Shown: piece after piece, positions 22,453 through 28,732 of the stretch
Position numbering within the stretch: position 1 is the first letter of the stretch
How the letters are laid out: the number at the start of each line of letters is the position of its first letter
NCBI GenBank assembly: GCA_022827045.1
Contig: JAJDTQ010000011.1
Span: 1 to 28,732, forward strand
Direction of reading: 5' to 3'
Source of the DNA: Candidatus Binatia bacterium
GTDB taxonomy: Bacteria; Desulfobacterota_B; Binatia; UBA9968; JAJDTQ01
DNA length: 28,732 nucleotides
Made by a program: the position numbers and the translations under genes
The notes under the pieces: model-generated
Database searches by the model: none
Told to the model about the DNA's origin: nothing
The model's input: only the letters and a program-made list of their open reading frames with translations

Positions 22453-25278
22453 TCATGGCTTGAATTCGTAGGCTTCGGGCGCTGGCTTGTAGGCGCGCAG
22501 GAGCCACAGCGGACGGCGCAGGTTGCCGGGACCGGGGGCCGGCCGCGTCAGCGTGAGCCAGCGCTTGTAGACCTCGTGGGACTTGTTGGTGTCTACGAAG
22601 ATGTCGCCGTAGCGGTCGTCCGCGCCCGGTTTCTCCACCCGCACTTTCTGGTGCCAGCAGTGCTGACCGCTGATGTTGTCGGGCTGCACCGGGAAGGTCA
22701 GGTTCTGGTGCACTCCGGCCTCCTGCCACCACACCCGCCCGGAGTCCTTGTCGTCGCTCTCGAAGGGCTGGACGCCGTGGAGCTGACGCATCATCCACTG
22801 CCCGGGCTCCACCTGCTCGAGGTTCACCAGCGCGGTGGCGAAGCGGCCGCCGCCGGTCTCCTCCTGGAGGCGCCAGCGCCCCAGGTGATGCGAGCATGCC
22901 ACCACGCCGGGGCGGATCCCCTCGGTGGCCCATACCCGGTCCACGAAATAACCGATCTCGGTGTGGACCTTCACCAGATCGCCGGTGTCCACCCCGAGCC
23001 GTTCGGCATCCTTGGGATGCAGCCATACCGGGTTCTTGTGAGAGATCTCGTAGAGCCACTTGGCGTTGGCCGAGCGGCTGTGGATCAGGGTCGGGAGCCG
23101 GAACGTGGGAAGGAGCAGCATCTCGCCCTTTTCGGCGTCGATGTTGGAGTGGTGGACGTGGCTCTTGATGTACCCCGGATAGCGGTGCTCGGGCCACTTC
23201 CAGTCCTTCAGGGTCTCGGAATAGAACTCGAGCTTGCGCGAGGGCGTCGGAAAGCCGGCGTAGCCCTTGCCGTCCACCTCGACGCCGATGACCGCTCCGC
23301 CCTTGGAGACCAGCTTCGTCACCGGATCCACCGTGGACTCGGCCATGTCCGGCTCCTTGAGTGCGGTCTCGTGGCTGCTGTAGATGTTCTCGGCCACCAG
23401 GAAGGCGCCGTACCTGCGCATGTACTCCAGCGGCGAGATGTCCTCTGCGGCCGCGGCTTCCGGCAGTCCGGGAACGCTGTTCTCGAACATCCACTGGTAG
23501 TACTCCGACACCGTGAGCTTCTCGCCCGGCCGGTACGGTGACTCGAAGTACTTGCGGATTCCCAGGGAGCCGTCGGGATCGATGCGCCACGACAGCTCGA
23601 TCCAGAACTCGTCCTCCTCCCACACCTCTCCGAGCCCGGCTTCGGCATGCGCCTCCCAAGTGGTGTCGAAGGTCTTGCCCTGCCGTTCAAGGGCGACCCG
23701 CAGCACCGGCTGGCGGAAGCCGATCCAGCGCGCCGAGTGGGTTTCCTGGCTCATGAGGTCGTGGCGCTCCGACGCAAGGCCCATGGGCAGCACGTAGTCC
23801 GAAAACCAGGCGGTCTCACTCCAGGTGGGCGTGAGGCACGCGTGGCGCTCTACCTTGGCCTCGTCGCTCAGCATCTCGATCCAGCTCATGCCGTCAGGGT
23901 TGGTCCACACCGGGTTGTAGACCCGGGTGAAGTACACCGCCAACTTGCCCCGGCCCTCCTTCACCAGGTGCGGCAGGAGAAAGCTCATCTCGAAGAAGGC
24001 GAGGGGATACTCCGGCGGGTACATCAACGTGTTCCACACCTTGGCTGGCGGCGGCATCATCGGCGGCGCCGGGATGAACTTGTTCCAGGCATTGGGGGTG
24101 GTGCCGCCGGGAGTGCCCACGGCACCCGCCAACACCACCAGGAACTCCAGCGCCCGGGCCACTTCCCAGCCGCCCAGATTGCCGGCGGCGGCGTTGCGCC
24201 ACACGTGGGTGGCCAGGGCGGAGCCGGCGCGGGCCACCTCATGGGCCACCTCCACGATCATGGCCGCGTCCACCCCGGACTCGGCAGCAGCGAACTCCGG
24301 CGTGTACTCCCCGTAGATGGCCTTCAACTCCTCCTCGAACTGCTCGAAGGTCTGCAGCGCGTCCGGATGCTCCTCGCGCAAGAACTGCTCCCAGTTGACC
24401 CACCTCCTCACGAACTCGCGGTCGTAGAGGCCCTCCTGCAGCAGCACGTTGCAGATCGCCAGCAGCACCGCGGCCTCGGTGCCGGGCCAGGTAGGCAGCC
24501 AGTAGTCGGCCTTGGACGCGGTGTTGGACAGCCGCGTGTCGATGACGGCGACCTTGGCGCCGCGCTCCTTGGCCTCGATGATGCGCTGGGCGTGGGGGTT
24601 GAAGTAGTGGCCGGTCTCCAGGTGCGAGCTCAGCAGCAGCATGAAGCGCGCGTTGGCGTGGTCGGGCGAGGGGCGGTCGATGCCACACCAGAAGGCGTAG
24701 CCCGTGCGGGCGCCGGCGGAGCAGACGTTGGTATGGCTGTTGTGGGCGTCGATGCCCCAGGCGTGCATGATGCGCTGGTGATAGAGCAGCTCATGCCCGG
24801 GGCGCCCCACGTGGTACATGATCTCGTTGCGGCGGTCTTCCTCGATGGCCTTGCGGATCCGTCCGGCCAGGTCGTCCAGGGCCTCGTTCCAACTCACCCG
24901 CTCCCACTGCCCGCCGCCTCGTTCGCCCACCCGCTTCATGGGGTAGAGGATGCGCTCGGGGTCGTAGACCTGGTTGATGGTGGCCGGTCCCTTGGCGCAG
25001 TTCCGGCCGCGGCTTCCGGGGTGCTCCGGGTTGCCCTCGAACTTGCGCACCTTCAACGTTTCCTTGTCCACGTATGCCAGCAGCCCGCACGCCGCCTCGC
25101 AGTTGAAGCAGATGGTGGGGACCAGGTCGTAGTGCCGGTCCACCTTCCTGGGCCATGCGGCGGCGTCGTATTCGGTCCAGTCGGACCAGCGCTCGCGCGG
25201 CGGGAAGCTTCGGAGGCCGCCCTGGGGCGGCTCGAGGTTGGCGGCGTCGGGGCTCAGGGGTTGCGGTTCGTTCTTCAT
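22453..25278 (-). CDS. molybdopterin oxidoreductase catalytic subunit (DMSO reductase superfamily)
   Basis: This 941-residue protein has an N-terminal [4Fe-4S] site (Cys57, Cys60, Cys64, Cys94: CX2CX3CX29C) and then molybdopterin domains. Cys186 in THTNVCSAGARTG is a likely Mo ligand by position. A C-terminal dinucleotide-binding domain (from about 745) includes NPVWLHPKDAERLGV. No Tat twin-arginine signal is visible at the N-terminus, so the enzyme is probably cytoplasmic, as is SoeA (sulfite dehydrogenase), a size-matched relative in the same superfamily. The ATG at 25278 follows AAGGAAA; the longer frame upstream is a shadow of the next gene. With the fused FeS-NrfD subunit it forms a membrane complex exchanging electrons with quinone. 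The substrate could be sulfite, polysulfide, an S- or N-oxide or an organic hydroxyl compound. I cannot decide. Confidence 0.82.
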   Translation of the reverse strand: MKNEPQPLSPDAANLEPPQGGLRSFPPRERWSDWTEYDAAAWPRKVDRHYDLVPTICFNCEAACGLLAYVDKETLKVRKFEGNPEHPGSRGRNCAKGPATINQVYDPERILYPMKRVGERGGGQWERVSWNEALDDLAGRIRKAIEEDRRNEIMYHVGRPGHELLYHQRIMHAWGIDAHNSHTNVCSAGARTGYAFWCGIDRPSPDHANARFMLLLSSHLETGHYFNPHAQRIIEAKERGAKVAVIDTRLSNTASKADYWLPTWPGTEAAVLLAICNVLLQEGLYDREFVRRWVNWEQFLREEHPDALQTFEQFEEELKAIYGEYTPEFAAAESGVDAAMIVEVAHEVARAGSALATHVWRNAAAGNLGGWEVARALEFLVVLAGAVGTPGGTTPNAWNKFIPAPPMMPPPAKVWNTLMYPPEYPLAFFEMSFLLPHLVKEGRGKLAVYFTRVYNPVWTNPDGMSWIEMLSDEAKVERHACLTPTWSETAWFSDYVLPMGLASERHDLMSQETHSARWIGFRQPVLRVALERQGKTFDTTWEAHAEAGLGEVWEEDEFWIELSWRIDPDGSLGIRKYFESPYRPGEKLTVSEYYQWMFENSVPGLPEAAAAEDISPLEYMRRYGAFLVAENIYSSHETALKEPDMAESTVDPVTKLVSKGGAVIGVEVDGKGYAGFPTPSRKLEFYSETLKDWKWPEHRYPGYIKSHVHHSNIDAEKGEMLLLPTFRLPTLIHSRSANAKWLYEISHKNPVWLHPKDAERLGVDTGDLVKVHTEIGYFVDRVWATEGIRPGVVACSHHLGRWRLQEETGGGRFATALVNLEQVEPGQWMMRQLHGVQPFESDDKDSGRVWWQEAGVHQNLTFPVQPDNISGQHCWHQKVRVEKPGADDRYGDIFVDTNKSHEVYKRWLTLTRPAPGPGNLRRPLWLLRAYKPAPEAYEFKP

Positions 25279-25334
25279 CTCGAGGGATTTCCTTGTTCGA
25301 AGTCTGCCCGAGTCGGGTCGGCTTGTTCGGGGGC

Positions 25335-26870
25335 CTAGCTCAGCGGTACGGATTGCCCGGCCTCCACCCACAGGTTCTCGAAGACCCAGAGTCCGACCAA
25401 GGCCAGCAGCGCTGACAGCGGGTGCAGGAACCAGGCGGCCTCCGCCTGCACGCCTGCCCACAACAGGAAGATCACCGGCAGAAGGATGCCCACGGCCATG
25501 AACACGCCCCAGAACTTCTCGCGCAGCGCGCCGCAGGTCAGCAGCTCGGTGGCGCGCCGGACGTCCTCGCTGACGGGCGTCAGGAACACCTCGCCGAGCA
25601 CCAGGCCGCCGGTCATGGCCAGCGAGACCAGCAGGACCATGCCCATGGTCGTCATGACCTGGGCATCGAGGCCGGCCACCAGCCCCACCAGGAGCAGCGT
25701 GGCGGCGCCGGCACTGACCGCCTGGACCACGAGGTGCCAAAAGAACAGCGGGCTCTGCCAAAGGTCGCGGCCCTTGGCCTGGGCGAACAGGAACGCGGTA
25801 TAGCCGGCGGCGCCGATGCCGAAGACCACGCATGCCGCCACCACCCATCCCGGCATCGCGCCCGTGCCGATGCCGTAGCCCAGCCACAGGAGGCTGGCGA
25901 GAGAGTAGGCCATGAGGATGTAGCCCCCCAGCACGAGCCACGAGCGCGGGTTGGGCTTGGTCAAGAGGTAGTAGAAGCGGTCGGGCCGCTTGAGGTCGAA
26001 GACCAGAAGGCCGGTGGTGAGCACAGTAAAGACCAGCGCGATGACCGGGCTAACGATGTTCAGCACCGCTCCTTCCTGAAGCCGGCCCAGCGCCATCAGA
26101 AACGCCGCCACCAGCAGGACTCCCGAACCGATGGACTTGGTCCACAGGTAGGCGGCGATCTTGGGTCCCCAGGGCCGTGGATGCGGCACGTCGTAGACCT
26201 CGCGGGCGCCGCCGGGCACCGGGCTTCCGTGCCTGGAAGAGGAGAGGGCGTAGAGGTCTTCGCCGGGGTATTTGTCGGCCCAGAAGTGGGTTTCGTCGGT
26301 CTCCGTCATGGTGGGCTGCAGCGCGTCTTCCTCGACGCCCACGTAGAACAGCTTGGGGTGGGTTCCCTTGTGGGGCTTTCTGAGGGAGACCTTGCGTGTC
26401 GCGACGGTGCGGGCGATGGGGCTTTCCGGATCGTCGAGGTCGCCGGACATGATCGCCTGCGTCGGACACACGACCTCGCAGGCCGGCTGCAACCCCAGCT
26501 CCACCCGGTGCGCGCAGAAATTGCACTTGGCGGCGGTGTTGTGGTCGGGGTCGATGTACAGGGCGTCGTAGGGGCACGCCTGCATGCACGACTTGCAGCC
26601 GATGCAGCGCTCGTTGTCGAAGTCGACGATGCCGTTGGGGCTCCGGTAGAGCGCCACCGTCGGACAGATCTCGATGCACGGAGCGTCGTCGCAGTGGTTG
26701 CACCGGAGCACCGCGAAGTGGCGGCTGGTGGCCGGGAAGGCGCCCTTCTCGATGTACTTGACCCAGGTACGGTTGACCCCCACGGGCACGTCGTGCTCGT
26801 CCTTGCAGGCCACGGTGCAGGCGTGGCAGCCGATGCAGCGGTTCTGGTCGATGACAAATCCGTAACGCAT
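25335..26870 (-). CDS. fused 4-cluster ferredoxin-NrfD/PsrC-type membrane subunit
   Basis: This 511-residue protein joins two subunits usually encoded separately. Residues 1-200 are a ferredoxin of the DmsB/PsrB type with 16 cysteines in four groups (12/15/18/22, 57/60/65/69, 89/92/95/99, 116/119/131/135), enough for four [4Fe-4S] clusters. Residues about 265-510 have eight hydrophobic helices, the NrfD/PsrC topology that binds quinone. No Tat signal is visible, so the ferredoxin half should face the cytoplasm with the molybdoenzyme encoded 56 nt downstream. GGAGG lies six bases before the ATG at 26870. A longer upstream frame has no support. Confidence 0.85.
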   Translation of the reverse strand: MRYGFVIDQNRCIGCHACTVACKDEHDVPVGVNRTWVKYIEKGAFPATSRHFAVLRCNHCDDAPCIEICPTVALYRSPNGIVDFDNERCIGCKSCMQACPYDALYIDPDHNTAAKCNFCAHRVELGLQPACEVVCPTQAIMSGDLDDPESPIARTVATRKVSLRKPHKGTHPKLFYVGVEEDALQPTMTETDETHFWADKYPGEDLYALSSSRHGSPVPGGAREVYDVPHPRPWGPKIAAYLWTKSIGSGVLLVAAFLMALGRLQEGAVLNIVSPVIALVFTVLTTGLLVFDLKRPDRFYYLLTKPNPRSWLVLGGYILMAYSLASLLWLGYGIGTGAMPGWVVAACVVFGIGAAGYTAFLFAQAKGRDLWQSPLFFWHLVVQAVSAGAATLLLVGLVAGLDAQVMTTMGMVLLVSLAMTGGLVLGEVFLTPVSEDVRRATELLTCGALREKFWGVFMAVGILLPVIFLLWAGVQAEAAWFLHPLSALLALVGLWVFENLWVEAGQSVPLS

Positions 26871-26887
26871 GAGTGCCTCCAAGCGGC

Positions 26888-26917
26888 TATATATCCACCT
26901 GCGCTCCAGGCAGTCAA
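26888..26917 (-). promoter_or_regulatory. putative sigma-70 promoter of the ferredoxin-NrfD/molybdoenzyme operon
   Basis: On the minus strand, TTGACT (complement of 26912-26917) and TATATA (26888-26893) are separated by 18 nt. The start would be near 26881, just ahead of the SD and the ATG at 26870. The genes from 26870 to 20364 may form one transcript. Confidence 0.45.
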
Positions 26918-26956
26918 ACTGTGCGGGAATAAGATGCAGCCCAGAATATCCGAAGA

Positions 26957-26985
26957 TTGCCGGATGCATACCTTTGCGTTATGGT
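26957..26985 (+). promoter_or_regulatory. putative promoter of the parD-parE-like pair
   Basis: TTGCCG at 26957-26962 and TATGGT at 26980-26985 are separated by 17 nt, a moderate match about 50 nt before the antitoxin ATG. Confidence 0.3.
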
Positions 26986-27036
26986 ACTCCATTAGAGCAC
27001 CACGACGAAGTATCTCCATAAACAAGGGATCGGAAC

Positions 27037-27330
27037 ATGGCTGTCCACAAGCAGAGCGTCTCTTTCACCGAAGCGGCATTTGCATTTGCCCGGGAACTCG
27101 TCGATCAGGGCGAATACCCGAATGTCAGTGCCGCTGTTTCCGGAGAACTCGCACGTGCAAAGGCGGCAAGGGAGAGGGAACGGACGCTTCTAGACGCGGA
27201 AGTCGAACGCCGTCTACGTCTGCCGCTCGACCGGTGGGAGCCGGTCGGCGCACTTGATGAGGTGACCCGAGGTGCTCGCGCCCATCTCGGCAGGATCGCG
27301 AGGTCGAAGGACGGCGTCTCGCAAGAATGA
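27037..27330 (+). CDS. parD: ParD-like antitoxin
   Basis: This 97-residue protein fits the ParD/CopG-type antitoxin plan. A short beta-strand start (KQSVSFTEAAFAFARELV) would form the ribbon-helix-helix DNA-binding part. It is followed by GEYPNVSAAVSGELARAKAARE, resembling the GxYxSxSEVVRxALR core of ParD proteins. A charged, flexible C-terminal half would wrap the toxin. It is preceded by AAGGGA, and its stop overlaps the toxin start (ATGA, 27327-27330). It would neutralise the toxin and repress its own promoter. The C-terminal extension is somewhat longer than classic ParD (about 80 residues). Confidence 0.75.
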   Translation: MAVHKQSVSFTEAAFAFARELVDQGEYPNVSAAVSGELARAKAARERERTLLDAEVERRLRLPLDRWEPVGALDEVTRGARAHLGRIARSKDGVSQE

Positions 27331-27659
27331 TGCGTCAGATCCGGCATCCCCTTGTCGAGCAGGATGTCATCGCGATAGCCGAGCACATCGTGGAGACCAC
27401 GGGCGGGAACCTTGCCGCCGCAGAGCGCCGGCTCGATGAGATCGACGACCTGTTGTCCGACATCGCCCGAAACCCGTTTTCCGGCGTTCGTCTGTCCGGC
27501 CAGCTTGAAGGCTGGCTTGTACGCCACGGCGGGCGGGACCGCAGGATCACGATCGTTTTTCGCCCGGATCCCGTTGCACAACACATCTATATCGCACTCA
27601 TCGCCTTCGGGGGTCAGGACTGGTTGAGAAAAAGCGTCGCCAGGCAAGACTTTGAGTGA
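27327..27659 (+). CDS. parE: ParE-like toxin (RelE/ParE superfamily)
   Basis: This 110-residue protein has the ParE-type order. HPLVEQDVIAIAEHIVETTG lies at the start, a central helix reads AERRLDEIDDLLSDIARNPFSGVRL, and the strands read WLVRHGGRDRRITIVFRPDPVAQHIYIALIAFGGQDW. ParE toxins inhibit DNA gyrase. The ATG overlaps the antitoxin stop by four bases, which couples translation. Whether it is active is unknown. An alternative ATG at 27330 would shorten it by one residue. Confidence 0.75.
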   Translation: MMRQIRHPLVEQDVIAIAEHIVETTGGNLAAAERRLDEIDDLLSDIARNPFSGVRLSGQLEGWLVRHGGRDRRITIVFRPDPVAQHIYIALIAFGGQDWLRKSVARQDFE

Positions 27660-27750
27660 CGCGGGCGCGAGTGGTTCAGGCTCGGTTCCTGAAGAGACCG
27701 GACAGGGGCGGCGACAGATCTTCGCGGCTTGGATGGCTGCCCACGGCAGC

Positions 27751-27779
27751 TTGCCTCGCCAAGGGCAAACGGCTAGAAC
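27751..27779 (+). promoter_or_regulatory. putative promoter giving a leaderless CoA-transferase mRNA
   Basis: TTGCCT at 27751-27756 and TAGAAC at 27774-27779 have a 17-nt spacer. The ATG at 27788 is eight bases after the -10 box, so transcription would begin at or next to it. No SD is visible. Confidence 0.35.
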
Positions 27780-27787
27780 CTTCTGCC

Positions 27788-28699
27788 ATGCCGAAACTCC
27801 GCAGCCTCAGAGACGCCATCGCAGAGGAGGTGCAGGACGGCATGTCCGTCTTCATGGGGGCTGCATTGGAGTCCTTGATCCCTTTCGCCGCCGGCTACGA
27901 GATCATCCGCCAGCGCAAGCGCGGCCTGACGCTGATGACCACCATCTCCGACATGCAGTTCGACCAGCTCATCGGCGCGGGCTGTGCCGGCAAGGTGTGC
28001 GGCGCCTGGATCGGCAACGTGGCGGCGGGCCTGGGGCACAACTACCGGCGCGCGGTGGAGCGGCAGGAGCCGGTGCCGTTGGCGGTGGAGAACCATTCCA
28101 ATTTCTCCATGGCGTTGGGCCTCAAGGCCGCGGCCATGGGCGTGCCGTTCCTGCCCACGCGAACGCTCCTGGGCAGCGACTTTCGCGACGAGGCGTCGTT
28201 CGCCGATGTCGCCTGTCCGTTCACCGAGGAGAACCTGCTGGCGGTGCGGGCGGTCAAGCCCGACGTCGCCATCCTCCATGTGCAGCGCGCCGACGAGGAG
28301 GGCAATGCTCACGTCTGGGGCAACCTGGGGGTTACTCAGGATGCCGCCATGGCCGCCGGCAAGGTGGTGCTCACCTGCGAGGAGATCGTGCCCCACGAGG
28401 TGATCCTGAGCGATCCCAACCGGACTCTTGTCCCGGGTTTTCTGGTGGCAGCGGTCGCCTGCGTCCCGCTGGGTTCCCACCCCTCGCCGACCCAGGGCTA
28501 CAGCCGCCGCGACGACGACTTCTATTTCGATTATCATGCCCAATCCCGCGACCCGGCCGGATTCGACGAGTGGCTGGAGCAGTGGGTGCTGGGTGTGGAC
28601 GGTCACGACGGATACATGGAGCGGCTCGGGGACCAGCGGGTGGCCGGGCTCAGGCCGCACGACGATCGCATGGCGGCGCCGGTGAACTATGGGTACTAG
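27788..28699 (+). CDS. CoA-transferase family I subunit A (glutaconate CoA-transferase/IpdA-like)
   Basis: This 303-residue protein matches subunit A of family I CoA-transferases. It begins KLRSLRDAIAEEVQDGMSVFMGAALESLIP, then has CGAWIGN near residue 77 and AILHVQRADEEGNAHVWGNLG near 160-180. EEIVPHEVI around 200 is also family-like. Glutaconate CoA-transferase A, 3-oxoadipate CoA-transferase A and the ring-opening hydrolase IpdA share this fold. Family I enzymes need a B subunit that supplies the catalytic Glu; it probably lies just past the window edge. In this cluster it may activate a dicarboxylate from ring cleavage. The ATG was chosen by family fit; there is no SD and upstream in-frame ATGs give odd sequence. 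Confidence 0.8.
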   Translation: MPKLRSLRDAIAEEVQDGMSVFMGAALESLIPFAAGYEIIRQRKRGLTLMTTISDMQFDQLIGAGCAGKVCGAWIGNVAAGLGHNYRRAVERQEPVPLAVENHSNFSMALGLKAAAMGVPFLPTRTLLGSDFRDEASFADVACPFTEENLLAVRAVKPDVAILHVQRADEEGNAHVWGNLGVTQDAAMAAGKVVLTCEEIVPHEVILSDPNRTLVPGFLVAAVACVPLGSHPSPTQGYSRRDDDFYFDYHAQSRDPAGFDEWLEQWVLGVDGHDGYMERLGDQRVAGLRPHDDRMAAPVNYGY

Positions 28700-28714
28700 G
28701 AGCGTGTCCGAGAA

Positions 28715-28732
28715 ATGGCGTCCTTCGACTTC
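28715..28732 (+). CDS. possible start of the CoA-transferase B subunit (partial)
   Basis: An ATG at 28715 opens a frame to the window edge, 16 nt after the subunit A stop, with AGGAG at 28698-28702. A GTG at 28705 in another frame is the alternative. Only six codons are visible, so the assignment rests on the usual A-B gene order. Confidence 0.3.

Noticed and set aside
25279..25941. Upstream extension of the molybdoenzyme frame (1162 residues in total)
   Set aside because: It lies inside the ferredoxin-NrfD gene in another frame; the ATG at 25278 has an SD and the FeS motif lies at the usual distance from it.
1..28732. CRISPR arrays, tRNA or rRNA genes, transposases
   Set aside because: I saw no regularly spaced direct repeats, no tRNA-like cloverleaf, no rRNA sequence and no transposase or integrase motifs on either strand.

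Overview
The window is GC-rich, densely coded DNA from a Gram-negative heterotroph. TRAP and tripartite tricarboxylate (TTT) transporters with periplasmic binding proteins, an IclR regulator, consensus sigma-70 promoters and REP-like palindromes all fit a proteobacterium-like genome. An uncultured proteobacterial or Tectomicrobia/Entotheonella-like lineage is possible, but the sequence does not settle this. After start sites are corrected, no stretch longer than about 215 bases lacks a gene.

The main theme is catabolism of aromatic acids, chiefly protocatechuate-type dihydroxybenzoates.
- 1-2312 (+): a two-subunit extradiol dioxygenase (ligA-ligB-like) and a metallo-beta-lactamase-fold hydrolase, behind a plausible promoter.
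- 2401-7941: an IclR regulator (-) divergent from a TPP-dependent enzyme and a complete TRAP transporter (dctP, dctQ, dctM; +). A perfect-consensus promoter overlapped by a near-perfect 24-bp palindrome lies between them.
- 7992-12451: a class II aldolase/decarboxylase (-), an acyl-CoA synthetase (+) and a second TPP enzyme (+).
- 12518-16660 (-): a likely five-gene operon encoding a LigB-type extradiol dioxygenase, an RraA-like aldolase, an MFS permease, and the PcaH and PcaG subunits of an intradiol dioxygenase. Extradiol and intradiol ring-cleavage enzymes therefore sit side by side, and the PcaH-like subunit has Ser where the family has an iron-binding Tyr.

- 16854-20241 (+): three tandem TctC-type binding proteins, the last two very similar.
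- 20364-22381 (-): tctB and tctA, convergent with the tctC array.
- 22453-26870 (-): a molybdopterin oxidoreductase lacking an obvious Tat signal and a fused ferredoxin-NrfD membrane subunit. These may share an operon with tctAB.
- 27037-27659 (+): a ParD/ParE-like toxin-antitoxin pair.
- 27788-28699 (+): a family I CoA-transferase subunit A, possibly on leaderless mRNA. The next gene may begin at the window edge.

A likely overall logic, inferred from gene content, is uptake of carboxylates or aromatic acids by TRAP, TTT and MFS carriers, followed by decarboxylation or CoA activation. Ring cleavage by the extradiol or intradiol enzymes would come next, then aldol cleavage and CoA transfer into central metabolism. 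The membrane molybdoenzyme would exchange electrons with the quinone pool. Substrates are inferred, not shown.
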